Of a DNA stretch of 64,000 nt, positions 1-9,343 are shown piece by piece; the first letter of the stretch is position 1, and every line of letters starts with the position of its first letter. The DNA lies in NCBI GenBank assembly GCA_035654775.1, contig DASRWB010000017.1, positions 1 to 64,000 of the forward strand, read 5' to 3'. The DNA is from HKST-UBA85 sp035654775 (GTDB taxonomy: Bacteria > Bacteroidota > Bacteroidia > Flavobacteriales > Flavobacteriaceae). The notes under the pieces are model-generated. The model did no database searches and was not told the DNA's origin. It saw only the letters and a list, made by a program, of their open reading frames with translations. The translations under genes were made by a program, and so were the position numbers.

Positions 1-3000
1 ATACGGCGGGAGATACTATTGGCACGGCAACTGTAGTAGACACAGACAACAACACTACCTTTACAGCTACCGGTTTAAGCGCATCAACCACCTATTACAT
101 CTATGTCTTTTCTTTTAATGGAAATTGTGTAGGCGGACCACTCTATACACTCTCAAACCCGCTTAGTGGAAGTTTAACCACAACTAATACGGTCTATTGC
201 AACCCCTTAACAAACAACAGTGCGAGTCTTAAATATATAAATGACGTAGAGTTTATTGGTACTTTAAATGACATTCAAAATTTAAATAACAGTTATTCTA
301 CAAATCCTAATGGGTATCAAAACTGGACAGGCCTACCGAAAGCCATTCAAGCACAAGGCGAAGGCATCAATGTTTATGTGGGTTCCAGCACAGGTCGTGG
401 CCGCTACAGAGCCTGGGTAGATTGGAATAAGGATGGTGATTTTGATGACACCGGAGAATTGGTCTATGATACCGGTGGTGTATTAACTACAACAACAACT
501 TTTGGATATACCATTCCCAATACCCAACCGGTAGGGGATTACAGATTGAGAGTTAGATTTCATGCGGCATACGCCAACAATGGTAGTGAGTTGGGCGGAG
601 CTTACGCATTTACACCTTGTCAAACTTTTGGCTCCGGTCAAGGACAAAACCATTATGGCGAAGCCGAAGATTACCTGTTTACAGTAATAGAAAACTGTCC
701 GGCTAAAATTACTTCAATCACCAACGGCGAAACCTGTGGCGAAGGTACTGTAGACTTAAATGTAACCGGTACTGCCGGAGTAACCCAATTCAAATGGTAC
801 GATTCCCAAACCGGAGGAAACTTACTGGCGACAACATCTTCGGGTACTTGGTCTCCATATATTAGTACAACAACCACATTTTGGGTGACTGCCTTCGACG
901 GCAATTGCGAATCCGTCAGCCGAACCAAAATAATAGGCGTTGTAAACCCTATCACAACCCTTAGCTTCTCTCCGGAATCGCCAACCGTATGCGGCACTAA
1001 TGATATTATAGAAATCTCAGCAACCGGAGAAACAGAACTCGCCTATTTAATCGATGAAGACTTTGAAAGTGGCGGATTAGGGGTTTTTACCCGAGCCAAT
1101 TACATCACAAACCAAAATGCCATTACCCAATGGCAAAATCAAACCAGTACCTATGTGCCTTCTTTACAAGTTTGGGAACCGGCTATTTCCTCAGGCTTCG
1201 GCGCAAATCATTTTGTTATGGCTACTTCAGATGTACCCACCGCAACGCCTACAGACAATGCCTTAATTTCACCGGTAATGGATACTTCTACTTTTACCGA
1301 TTTAACGCTGAACTTCGACATGTACTTTTCAAGGTATTTGTTCACGCCTTCCATACCCGAAAGAGTTACCATTGACGTTTCAACAAACGGGGGTACTACC
1401 TGGACCACGGTACAAACCTACGATGACGATATAGGTTACGGAACCAGCTTCAGTAACCTTACGGTAGATTTGTCGGCCTATACTAATCAACCCAACTTTA
1501 GAATGAGAATTCACTACTACGCCAATTACTGGTGCGACGGTGTGGCGGTGGATAACATCCAAATTTACGGTTCTAAACCCTTAAATCCATCATTCACCTG
1601 GTCAGGTTCTCCGGCGGTTGATGCCTATACAGATGCAGCAGCTACCATTCCCTATGTTCCGGGCACAGCCATAAGTACGGTATATGTAAAGCCTACTTTA
1701 GATCAGCTGGAATTGCCTCAGTTTACATTTACCGCCACAGCTACCCTTTCCAATGGTTGCGATATTGTAAAAGACATTACCATAACCAACAACACAAAAA
1801 TTTGGCAGGGGCTAAGCGCAGACTGGAACACTCCTAACAACTGGAAACCTAACGGGGTACCCAACAGCACAAACTGTGTGGTCATTCCAAGCAAGCCTAA
1901 CGATGCGGAAATTGATGGTGCCACAGATGCAAATGCTTATAACCTAACGGTGTTAAACGGCGGATTTTTAACCGTATTTCCCGGAGGTACCATCACCGTA
2001 CAAGACGATGTGACCGTAATCCCCGGCGGCGTTTTTGAACTGCAATCGGCCAGTGGAGCTATGGACGGAAGCTCATCCAGTTCCAGCGGAAGCTTAATTC
2101 AAGTCAATAACGTATCTAATTCCGGCATCATCACCTTTAAACGCGATGCCTACGTTAGAACACAAGATTATGTATACTGGTCATCACCGGTGGCTGATTT
2201 TTCCTTAACCGGAATTGGCTCAACAACACATCGCTACAAATGGATTCCTACGGTTCCTGCAAACCTGCCTACCGGTTATGGCGAATGGCAACAAACTTCA
2301 GAAATTATGATTCCCGGTAAGGGATATATCGTTCGTGGTCCCTCAGGAAATGGAAATTCAGCTGCCGTGCCCACATGGAATACCGTAACGTTTTTTGGAA
2401 CGCCCAATAACGGAACCCTAACCTTACCCTTGGAAAGAGGAAACTACACCACTCAGGGAACCGTGGGAAATCCTAATCCCGAGTTGGCCGATTTAACTGA
2501 AAATGATGACAACTGGAATTTAGTAGGAAATCCCTATCCTTCTACCTTGGATGCCGATGCCTTTCTCACCCTTAACGCACAAATCAACAGCAGAATTACG
2601 GGAACACTATGGCTATGGCAACACGGCATACAAATCCGCCGCGGCAACAGCCCGTTCTTTGGCGAATATGTATTTAACTATGATGAAGCCGACTATCTGG
2701 AATACAACTTAACCGGCGCCACCGGAGGATTTAGCGGATATATCGGTTCCGGGCAAGGATTCTTTGTCCTTATGGACGACGCTTCGGCTTCAGGTTCAAC
2801 CCTGGAATTTAACAACAGTATGCGAAGCAGCGCCTTCGATAGCAATGCCCAGTTTTTCAGAAGTGAAACTCAAACCACCGACCAAACCACCGAAAGACAT
2901 CGCATTTGGATAGACTTCATCAATCCGGCAAATCAAATAAGCACCGTTTTGGTAGGCTATGTCGAAGGGGCAACTGACCAATACGACAAACTTTATGATG

Positions 3001-3575
3001 CGCCGCTTATATCAGGCAGCACCAAAAAAATCGTTATGCCTCAAGAGGACAAAAACTATGTCATTCAAGGTAGAAGTTTACCTTTCAATGCGCAGGATGT
3101 AGTGCCTTTAAACGTAATTATTGACCAATCCGGAAGCCATACATTGGCAGTTCAAACATACGACGGCCTGTTTGAAACTGAGAATCAGGATATCTTTATA
3201 GAAGATTTAGAAACCGGTAGCATTCACAACATAAAACAATCGCCCTATACCTTTACCGCAGAAACAACTGGGGTACTTGAAAACAGATTTGTGTTAAGGT
3301 TTACAAACCAAGCCTTGAGTAACCCCGAATTTGATGCTCAAAACTTAACCATCACCGCACCCGAAAGCCGTTACATTAAAATCACTTCGGCCAACCAACC
3401 TATTGAACAGGTTCGGGTCTACGATGTACTGGGTAGAGTGTTAATTACGCATAAAAAGGTAAACGCACAGGAGCTTATCCTTACCGAAGTACCCGAAACA
3501 TCAGGAACCTACCTGGTGAAAGTCATCCTCCAAAACGGAGCTGAAAAAGTACAAAAGCTAATCCTCAAACCCTAA
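1..3575 (+). CDS. Secreted multidomain surface protein with T9SS C-terminal sorting domain (5' end outside window)
   Basis: The reading frame is open from nucleotide 3 with no stop or convincing start, so about 1190 residues of a longer protein are visible. An ATG/GTG near 378 is internal. The N-terminal visible part looks like the end of a fibronectin-III-type domain (motif GLSASTTYYIYV). A GEVED-type domain follows (RYRAWVDWNKDGDFDDTGE, then GEAEDYLFTV). After it come Ig-like repeats, a MAM/jellyroll-like stretch (DEDFESGGLGVF) and a long beta-rich region. The last ~75 residues match a type A T9SS sorting domain (VRVYDVLGRVL ... GTYLVKVILQNG ... KLILKP). Such proteins cross the outer membrane by the type IX system, whose core genes gldKLMN lie in this window. 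It is probably cell-surface or secreted and may be adhesive. The ligand cannot be told. Confidence 0.9.
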   Translation, partial: TAGDTIGTATVVDTDNNTTFTATGLSASTTYYIYVFSFNGNCVGGPLYTLSNPLSGSLTTTNTVYCNPLTNNSASLKYINDVEFIGTLNDIQNLNNSYSTNPNGYQNWTGLPKAIQAQGEGINVYVGSSTGRGRYRAWVDWNKDGDFDDTGELVYDTGGVLTTTTTFGYTIPNTQPVGDYRLRVRFHAAYANNGSELGGAYAFTPCQTFGSGQGQNHYGEAEDYLFTVIENCPAKITSITNGETCGEGTVDLNVTGTAGVTQFKWYDSQTGGNLLATTSSGTWSPYISTTTTFWVTAFDGNCESVSRTKIIGVVNPITTLSFSPESPTVCGTNDIIEISATGETELAYLIDEDFESGGLGVFTRANYITNQNAITQWQNQTSTYVPSLQVWEPAISSGFGANHFVMATSDVPTATPTDNALISPVMDTSTFTDLTLNFDMYFSRYLFTPSIPERVTIDVSTNGGTTWTTVQTYDDDIGYGTSFSNLTVDLSAYTNQPNFRMRIHYYANYWCDGVAVDNIQIYGSKPLNPSFTWSGSPAVDAYTDAAATIPYVPGTAISTVYVKPTLDQLELPQFTFTATATLSNGCDIVKDITITNNTKIWQGLSADWNTPNNWKPNGVPNSTNCVVIPSKPNDAEIDGATDANAYNLTVLNGGFLTVFPGGTITVQDDVTVIPGGVFELQSASGAMDGSSSSSSGSLIQVNNVSNSGIITFKRDAYVRTQDYVYWSSPVADFSLTGIGSTTHRYKWIPTVPANLPTGYGEWQQTSEIMIPGKGYIVRGPSGNGNSAAVPTWNTVTFFGTPNNGTLTLPLERGNYTTQGTVGNPNPELADLTENDDNWNLVGNPYPSTLDADAFLTLNAQINSRITGTLWLWQHGIQIRRGNSPFFGEYVFNYDEADYLEYNLTGATGGFSGYIGSGQGFFVLMDDASASGSTLEFNNSMRSSAFDSNAQFFRSETQTTDQTTERHRIWIDFINPANQISTVLVGYVEGATDQYDKLYDAPLISGSTKKIVMPQEDKNYVIQGRSLPFNAQDVVPLNVIIDQSGSHTLAVQTYDGLFETENQDIFIEDLETGSIHNIKQSPYTFTAETTGVLENRFVLRFTNQALSNPEFDAQNLTITAPESRYIKITSANQPIEQVRVYDVLGRVLITHKKVNAQELILTEVPETSGTYLVKVILQNGAEKVQKLILKP

Positions 3576-3616
3576 AAAGATAGCTATTTCAGGACGGGTC
3601 AATTTGAACGAATCAG

Positions 3617-3671
3617 CCATAGATACTCCATAGATAAGGCATGGATAAGCCATAGATAAGCCGTGGATAAC
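3617..3671. repeat. Five tandem copies of a degenerate 11-bp unit
   Basis: Five consecutive 11-bp units read CCATAGATACT, CCATAGATAAG, GCATGGATAAG, CCATAGATAAG and CCGTGGATAAC. They lie between the stop of the surface-protein gene and the convergent HExxH protein gene. The period is exact and close to one helical turn. The last unit is followed by TTATGG, which could pair back on an upstream CCATA. Function unknown. Confidence 0.8.
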
Positions 3672-3688
3672 TTATGGTGTTAAGCATA

Positions 3689-4021
3689 CTATGTTAAAAA
3701 AAAAGAGACAAAATGCCATAAAGGCCTTGCTTCTAAATACCCAAGATCCTTTTCCTTGGCATAAGCTTCTCGCTCAAATGAGATATTCCTGTACGCTTCA
3801 TGCCACTGTCTGTACTGCACAAACCGAACTAAAAACTCCAACCCATACCAAATAAAAAAAGGCAGTACCAAAAGTTCTGCTTGTTGCCTTAAATGAATCT
3901 TTTCATGGTTAATAAGCACCTTATTCACTTTTTGTGCAGGCTCTTTTATGAAAATAAACGGGAAAACCGTAAGCCCGTTATACCCCTTGGGCACCAAAAA
4001 TTTAGAAACAACTAGCATCAT
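3689..4021 (-). CDS. Small membrane-associated protein with HExxH motif (M56/BlaR-like)
   Basis: A 110-residue protein with an HEKIH sequence at about residues 39-43, matching the HExxH zinc-peptidase signature. A hydrophobic stretch (LLVLPFFIWYGLEFLVRF) follows, then an acidic FEREAY segment that could supply a third zinc ligand. This order resembles a minimal BlaR1/M56-like metallopeptidase core with one likely membrane helix. Proteins of this kind are common and uncharacterised in Bacteroidota. The start is one of two adjacent ATG codons. It faces the DUF5522 gene divergently with a 40-base gap. Whether it is an active protease is not known. Confidence 0.7.
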   Translation of the reverse strand: MMLVVSKFLVPKGYNGLTVFPFIFIKEPAQKVNKVLINHEKIHLRQQAELLVLPFFIWYGLEFLVRFVQYRQWHEAYRNISFEREAYAKEKDLGYLEARPLWHFVSFFLT

Positions 4022-4049
4022 ACATTTATTAAAACTCTCTAATTTAAGT

Positions 4050-4057
4050 TATCTTTG
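4050..4057 (+). promoter_or_regulatory. Bacteroidota -7 box (TATCTTTG) for the DUF5522/urocanase unit
   Basis: TATCTTTG is a perfect TAnnTTTG box ending only 4 bases before the ATG at 4062. Transcription would start at or next to the start codon, so the message may be leaderless. No clear -33 TTTG is seen. Confidence 0.6.
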
Positions 4058-4061
4058 TGAG

Positions 4062-4229
4062 ATGAAGAAAATTGTTCCTATAGAAGAAGGAGACTTTTAC
4101 CTTACCCCGGAAGGATACCGCTGTTTTACCGAGCAGTATCACTTAAAAAGAGGATACTGCTGCGAAAGCAATTGCAGGCACTGCCCCTACGGATTCAATA
4201 CAAAAACAAGAGCAAAGAAAAACGAATAA
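4062..4229 (+). CDS. DUF5522 family cysteine-rich small protein
   Basis: A 55-residue protein starting MKKIVPIEEGDFY. It matches the small DUF5522 family, with the conserved core GYRCFTEQYHLKRGYCC followed by CRHCPYG. Four or more cysteines (C-CC-C-x2-C arrangement) suggest metal binding. The frame extends upstream to 3948, but the ATG at 4062 is chosen because it directly follows a -7 box and the upstream residues overlap the divergent gene. The urocanase gene begins 12 bases after its stop, so the two are probably co-transcribed. The family's function is unknown to me. Confidence 0.85.
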   Translation: MKKIVPIEEGDFYLTPEGYRCFTEQYHLKRGYCCESNCRHCPYGFNTKTRAKKNE

Positions 4230-4241
4230 AAAAGTACCAAA

Positions 4242-6230
4242 ATGTCATTTAAAGCACAGATTTTAGAAGGAATTCCCGATACATTACCACAACCCAAACC
4301 AGTTGACAATACCCTTAACCATGCTCCAAAACGCAAAGATATCTTGTCTGTGGAAGAAAAAAAGCTGGCTTTGCAAAATGCGCTAAGGTACTTTAAACCT
4401 GAGCACCACAAAACACTGTTGCCGGAATTCAAAAACGAACTTGAAACCTACGGAAGAATTTACATGTACCGTTTTCGCCCGGACTATAAAATGTACGCCA
4501 GACCCATTGAGGAATACCCGGCCAAATCGAAACAAGCAGCAGCCATAATGCTCATGATTCAAAACAATTTAGACTATGCTGTAGCACAACATCCTCACGA
4601 ACTGATTACTTATGGCGGAAACGGAGCTGTATTTCAAAATTGGGCACAATATAGACTTACTATGAAATATTTAGCCGAAATGACAGATGAGCAAACCTTG
4701 GTTATGTACTCCGGGCATCCCATGGGACTTTTCCCGTCACACCCTGAAGCACCACGGGTTGTGGTTACCAACGGCATGATGATTCCCAACTACTCCTCGC
4801 CCGACGATTGGGAAAAGTACAATGCTTTAGGAGTTACCCAATACGGCCAAATGACCGCAGGAAGCTACATGTATATTGGTCCGCAAGGCATTGTCCATGG
4901 CACCACAATTACCGTACTTAACGGGTTCAGAAAAATAAACAAAACTCCCAAAGGACATCTCTTTGTCACTTCCGGATTGGGTGGTATGAGTGGTGCACAA
5001 CCCAAAGCAGGAAACATCGCAGGCTGTATTACCGTTTGTGCAGAAGTGAATCCTAAAATCACAAAAATAAGACATGAACAAGGTTGGATAGACGAAATAT
5101 GTACAGATTTGGACCAATTGGTGCATCGGGTTACACTGGCAAAAAGCAAAAAGGAAACCGTCTCCATCGCCTACTTAGGCAATGTGATAGACCTGTGGGA
5201 GAAATTTGATCAAGCCAATATTACCATCGATTTGGGCAGCGACCAAACTTCGTTACACAATCCTTGGGCTGGAGGGTATTATCCCGCTGGACTCTCTTTT
5301 GAAGAAGCCAACCTTATGATGGCAGAAAACCCAAGTGGATTTAAAGAAAAAGTGCAAGAAAGTTTGCGCCGACATGCAAATGCCATAAACAAACACACCC
5401 AAAAAGGCACCTATTTCTTTGATTACGGAAACGCCTTTCTACTGGAAGCCTCACGTGCCGGTGCAGACGTATTAGCCGAAAAACCCTCTTTAGGACGTGA
5501 ATTTAAATACCCGAGTTACGTTCAGGATATTATGGGACCTATGTGTTTTGACTATGGTTTTGGTCCCTTTAGATGGGTGTGCACTTCAGGAAAACCGGAA
5601 GATTTGCAAAAAACCGATGTGATGGCTTGTGAAGTCCTTGAACAATTAATGGAAAACGCACCACAAGAAATAAAACAGCAAATGGCCGATAATATTCAAT
5701 GGATTAAAGGCGCTCAGGAAAACAAACTGGTGGTAGGTTCTCAAGCACGTATTCTCTATGCAGATGCCGAAGGAAGGATAGAAATAGCCAAAGCATTTAA
5801 TAACGCTATTGCCAAAGGCGAAATAGGTTATATCGTACTGGGACGAGACCATCATGACGTTTCCGGCACCGATTCACCCTACCGGGAAACTTCAAATATT
5901 TATGACGGCTCTCGTTTCACTGCCGATATGGCTATTCAAAATGTAATTGGCGACAGCTTTAGAGGTGCTACCTGGGTAAGCATTCACAACGGCGGCGGCG
6001 TAGGTTGGGGCGAAGTAATTAACGGTGGATTCGGCATGGTTCTTGATGGTACTAAAGAAGCCGAAAAGCGCCTTAAGTCCATGCTTTTTTGGGACGTAAA
6101 CAACGGTATTTCCAGAAGAAGCTGGGCACGAAACGAAGAAGCTGTTTTTGCTATAAAAAGAGCAATGGAAAAAGAGCCTTTACTGAAAGTGACTTTACCT
6201 TATACTGTTGATAAAAATATATTAGCTTAA
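4242..6230 (+). CDS. hutU: Urocanate hydratase (urocanase)
   Basis: This cytosolic enzyme converts urocanate to imidazolone propionate in histidine breakdown, using tightly bound NAD+. At 662 residues it is the longer Bacteroidota form; the Pseudomonas enzyme is about 560. Recognisable segments include ITYGGNGAVFQNWAQY, MYSGHPMGLFPSHP, the glycine-rich GLGGMSGAQPKAGNIAGC, and FGPFRWVCTSG with the conserved cysteine near residue 447. IGYIVLGRDHHDVSGTDSPY and HNGGGVGWGEVINGG are near the C-terminus. Other hut genes (hutH, hutI) are not in the window. A DUF4136 lipoprotein gene follows after 22 bases. Confidence 0.95.
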   Translation: MSFKAQILEGIPDTLPQPKPVDNTLNHAPKRKDILSVEEKKLALQNALRYFKPEHHKTLLPEFKNELETYGRIYMYRFRPDYKMYARPIEEYPAKSKQAAAIMLMIQNNLDYAVAQHPHELITYGGNGAVFQNWAQYRLTMKYLAEMTDEQTLVMYSGHPMGLFPSHPEAPRVVVTNGMMIPNYSSPDDWEKYNALGVTQYGQMTAGSYMYIGPQGIVHGTTITVLNGFRKINKTPKGHLFVTSGLGGMSGAQPKAGNIAGCITVCAEVNPKITKIRHEQGWIDEICTDLDQLVHRVTLAKSKKETVSIAYLGNVIDLWEKFDQANITIDLGSDQTSLHNPWAGGYYPAGLSFEEANLMMAENPSGFKEKVQESLRRHANAINKHTQKGTYFFDYGNAFLLEASRAGADVLAEKPSLGREFKYPSYVQDIMGPMCFDYGFGPFRWVCTSGKPEDLQKTDVMACEVLEQLMENAPQEIKQQMADNIQWIKGAQENKLVVGSQARILYADAEGRIEIAKAFNNAIAKGEIGYIVLGRDHHDVSGTDSPYRETSNIYDGSRFTADMAIQNVIGDSFRGATWVSIHNGGGVGWGEVINGGFGMVLDGTKEAEKRLKSMLFWDVNNGISRRSWARNEEAVFAIKRAMEKEPLLKVTLPYTVDKNILA

Positions 6231-6252
6231 CTCATTTATAAAAAATTGCCAT

Positions 6253-6792
6253 ATGAAAACAACCTTTAAAATTACCTCAGTACTTCTGCTCTTCTTGGTA
6301 TTAAATTCATGCAGTTCGGTAAGAGTAGCTTCAGATTATGATAAAAATGCAGATTTCAATACTTACAAAACCTTTGCTTTTTACAAAACAGGTATTGACA
6401 AAGCAGAAATTAGCGATTTAGACAAGCGTAGAATTCTCAGAGCCATTGAAGCTCAACTTTTAGCTAAAGGATTCACAAAATCAGAAACTCCCGATTTACT
6501 GGTAAGTATTTTTACAAAATCCAGAGAAAAAGTAAACATTTACAATAACGGTTGGGGACCATACGGTTACGGCTGGGGCTGGAGTCCTTGGTATTGGGGG
6601 AACTACAATAGTGTTTCCACATCTACTGAAGGCGTACTTTACATAGATTTTATTGATGCAGAAAGAAAGGAACTTATCTGGCAAGGTACCGGTACAGGAT
6701 ACCTTACCCAAAATGTAGACAAAAAAGACGAACGCATAAACGAATTTGTTTCTAAAATTTTAGAAAAATATCCGCCTCAAACCGAAAACTGA
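6253..6792 (+). CDS. DUF4136 family lipoprotein
   Basis: A 179-residue protein with a type II signal peptide and lipobox (VLNSCSS, lipidated Cys near residue 20), so it should be membrane-anchored. The following sequence SDYDKNADFNTYKTFAFY is the hallmark start of DUF4136. A Trp/Gly/Tyr-rich insertion lies near residues 96-115, and GVLYIDFIDAERKELIWQGTGTG closes the domain. Family members are envelope proteins of unknown role. It may share the urocanase transcript (22-base gap). A strong terminator follows. Confidence 0.85.
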   Translation: MKTTFKITSVLLLFLVLNSCSSVRVASDYDKNADFNTYKTFAFYKTGIDKAEISDLDKRRILRAIEAQLLAKGFTKSETPDLLVSIFTKSREKVNIYNNGWGPYGYGWGWSPWYWGNYNSVSTSTEGVLYIDFIDAERKELIWQGTGTGYLTQNVDKKDERINEFVSKILEKYPPQTEN

Positions 6793-6800
6793 CAAACAAA

Positions 6801-6830
6801 AAAAAACCGCATCCATGGATGCGGTTTTTT
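6801..6830. terminator. Perfect 30-bp palindromic bidirectional terminator
   Basis: The stem pairs AAAAAACCGCATCC with GGATGCGGTTTTTT around a central AT, a perfect palindrome with A- and T-runs. It lies between two convergent genes and can serve both strands. Confidence 0.9.
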
Positions 6831-6847
6831 AACGTAATTATGTATTA

Positions 6848-7231
6848 TCACTTCTTATCAACACTTGCCTTATTGGCGTTTTCCTGATTTTCGACAGATT
6901 GCATGTAAGCTCTAAATTGCGTAGGAGTTAAAATGCCTCGTAACTTATCGTTAACATGATTTTGAATTTCTCTCTTTCTTGCCTGCATAGCACTAACGCT
7001 TCCGCCATTGTTATCAACTGCATGCATATTATTTTCAGCATCTACAAGTAAATAAAAAATCTCTCGTTGCTGCTCTCCGTTTAAATCTACCTGTAAATGT
7101 AGATTATGTGTTTTTTCTTTAGCTATTGCTTCCGGATTAAAACGCACTTTTTTTGTTTCTTGAGCATTAACAAACTGTGCAGAAGCAATAAAGCATACTA
7201 TAAAACTTAAAATGGTAATGTGTTTTTTCAT
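6848..7231 (-). CDS. Small secreted protein of unknown function
   Basis: A 127-residue protein with a clear Sec signal peptide (MKKHITILSFIVCFIASAQF, cleavage near VNAQ-E). The mature part is charged and mostly helical, with a DLNGEQQREIFYLLVDAE segment and ILTPTQFRAYMQSVE near the C-terminus. This resembles the periplasmic helical proteins with LTP.Q motifs often seen in Flavobacteriaceae (Spy/CpxP-like by pattern only). It lies 60 bases downstream of the end of the paa operon and may have its own promoter. Function unknown. Confidence 0.75.
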   Translation of the reverse strand: MKKHITILSFIVCFIASAQFVNAQETKKVRFNPEAIAKEKTHNLHLQVDLNGEQQREIFYLLVDAENNMHAVDNNGGSVSAMQARKREIQNHVNDKLRGILTPTQFRAYMQSVENQENANKASVDKK

Positions 7232-7291
7232 AATAGATTAATTTTACAGCTCCAATATACAAATAAAAACCTATTTTAAATTAAACTTAAC

Positions 7292-9343
7292 TTAGTAATA
7301 GATTAGATGTTCGATTTTCTCGATTACTTTCGCTAAAGTGGGCAACATGGTTTGTTCTAAAGTACTGTTTAAGGGTATGGCAGGCAAGTTTTCACTACCA
7401 CATGTCATTACAGGCGCATCTAAAAACTGAAAACAATGTTCCTGAATTTTTCCGGCCAATGCCATAGCAAAACTGTTATTCGAAGGTTCTTCGGTAAGCA
7501 CAAGGCATTTTCCGGTTTTTTTAACCGATTTAAAAATAGTTTCTTCATCTAGCGGAAAAAGGGTACGCAAATCGATTACTTCAATTTGCTTTTGCAAACC
7601 AAGTTTTTCTGAAGCATTCATTGCCCAATGCACACCCATACCATAAGTGACTATCGTTAAAGTTTCAACCTCTTCTTGCTTCCATATTTCTTGTAATACC
7701 CAAGCCTTTCCAAAAGGTAAAATATAATCTTCTGCAGGCTCAATAGAGGTTGCTCCTTGTGTGCCGGGAACTTTACTCCAGTACAACCCTTTATGTTCAA
7801 AAATTACTACCGGATTCGGGTCGTAATAAGCCGCTTTTAAAAGTCCTTTTAAGTCTGCTCCATTACTGGGATAGGCTATTTTTATCCCTCGAATATTGGT
7901 AACTACACTTTCCACAGATGAAGAATGATATGGGCCGCCACTTCCATAAGCTCCAATTGGCACACGCAAAATCATACTTACCGGCCACTTGCCGTTGCTT
8001 AAGTAACAACTTCGACTTACTTCGGTAAACAATTGATTAAGTCCCGGCCAAATATAATCGGCAAATTGTACCTCAACAATGGGTTTTAACCCTACAGCGC
8101 TCATTCCAACGGTGGAACCGATGATAAAAGCCTCTTGAATTGGTGTATTAAATACTCTGGCATCTCCGAACTTTTGAGCTAAAGTAGCAGCTTCCCTGAA
8201 TACACCGCCTAGTCTTCCTCCAACATCTTGACCGTACAGCAAACATTCTTTGTGTTTTTGCATGAGCTCTTCTATGGCAAACAGTGCACAGTCTACCATA
8301 ACTACTTTTTCTGCATTTTTGGGAGAGCGTTCGCCCGTTTCTTCCGTAATAGGCGTAGGTGCAAAATCATGAGTAAACAAGTCTTCGGGTTGTGGGTCTT
8401 CAGCTTGTAATGCTTTTTCAAAATCAGCTTTAACACGGTTAAGGGCTTTTTTTTCTATCGCTTCTATTTCGTTTACTGAAAAACTATTTTCCTGTAGTTG
8501 CTTTTTTAAAACCGGATAGGGATCTCTGGATTTTGCTTCTTCCAAGTCATCGCGATACCATTCCATTCGAACTCCGGAAGTATGGTGATTTAGCAAAGGC
8601 ACTTTGGCATGTACCAAAAACGGGCGACGTTCTTTGCGAATGGTTTTAATGACCTTTTCTAGGGCATTGTAACTTTCAGTAAAATTAGCGCCATCAATAG
8701 AAATCGCTTCAATTCCTTTAAAACCTTTTGCAAATTCAAAAGCGTTTTGAGCTCTGGTTTCTTTAGCATTGGCAGAAATGTCCCAACCATTATCCTGAAC
8801 CAGATACAGCATGGGCAACTGTTTTAAAGCAGCCATTTGTAAGGCTTCAGATACTTCGCCTTCCGTTACCGAAGCATCACCTAACGAACACACACACACC
8901 GGAAGCTCTTTAACCTCTTTATTTTGAATCCCTAACATTTCTTTATACTGAAAGCCCATAGCCACACCGGTTGAGGGTATGGCTTGCATTCCTGTGGCAG
9001 AGGATTGATGTGGAATTTTCGGTTTATCATCATCTTTTAAGCTTGGATGTGCATAGTAACTTCGGCCTCCGGAAAAGGGATCGTTTCGTTTGGCAAGTAA
9101 TTGTAGCATTAAATGATAGGGTTCCATACCTATGGATAGCAACATAGCGTCATCGCGATAATATGGAAACACATAGTCTTGGGGTAATAGTTGCATTCCT
9201 AAGGCTATTTGAACTGCTTCATGACCTCGTGAGGTAGCGTGAACATATTTTGACACCACCTTAAAGTTTTCTTCATAAAGCTCAGTCATGGCTTTTGCCG
9301 TAGAGAGTATTGAAAAGGCTTTTTTTAAAATATTTTTATTCAT
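7292..9343 (-). CDS. 2-oxoacid dehydrogenase E1, fused alpha and beta subunits (branched-chain type)
   Basis: This thiamine-diphosphate enzyme decarboxylates a 2-oxoacid and passes the acyl group to the E2 lipoyl domain. Residues 1 to about 330 are the alpha part, with the ThDP motif GDASVTEGEVSEAL near residue 154 ending in QDNGW. Residues from about 345 are the transketolase-like beta part (LLYGQDVGGRLGGVF, GLKPIVEVQFADYIWPGLNQ, GAYGSGGPYHSSS). The alpha-beta fusion at 683 residues is common in Bacteroidota. It is the last gene of the paa operon and begins at the base after the aminotransferase stop. Family relatives act on branched-chain oxoacids. The context suggests phenylpyruvate as a possible substrate, which is an inference. 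No E3 gene is nearby. Confidence 0.9.
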   Translation of the reverse strand: MNKNILKKAFSILSTAKAMTELYEENFKVVSKYVHATSRGHEAVQIALGMQLLPQDYVFPYYRDDAMLLSIGMEPYHLMLQLLAKRNDPFSGGRSYYAHPSLKDDDKPKIPHQSSATGMQAIPSTGVAMGFQYKEMLGIQNKEVKELPVCVCSLGDASVTEGEVSEALQMAALKQLPMLYLVQDNGWDISANAKETRAQNAFEFAKGFKGIEAISIDGANFTESYNALEKVIKTIRKERRPFLVHAKVPLLNHHTSGVRMEWYRDDLEEAKSRDPYPVLKKQLQENSFSVNEIEAIEKKALNRVKADFEKALQAEDPQPEDLFTHDFAPTPITEETGERSPKNAEKVVMVDCALFAIEELMQKHKECLLYGQDVGGRLGGVFREAATLAQKFGDARVFNTPIQEAFIIGSTVGMSAVGLKPIVEVQFADYIWPGLNQLFTEVSRSCYLSNGKWPVSMILRVPIGAYGSGGPYHSSSVESVVTNIRGIKIAYPSNGADLKGLLKAAYYDPNPVVIFEHKGLYWSKVPGTQGATSIEPAEDYILPFGKAWVLQEIWKQEEVETLTIVTYGMGVHWAMNASEKLGLQKQIEVIDLRTLFPLDEETIFKSVKKTGKCLVLTEEPSNNSFAMALAGKIQEHCFQFLDAPVMTCGSENLPAIPLNSTLEQTMLPTLAKVIEKIEHLIYY

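Noticed and set aside
378..380. Start codon for the first gene at 378
   Set aside because: The frame is open back to nucleotide 3 with Fn3-like sequence, and 378 is inside a domain. The gene simply begins outside the window.
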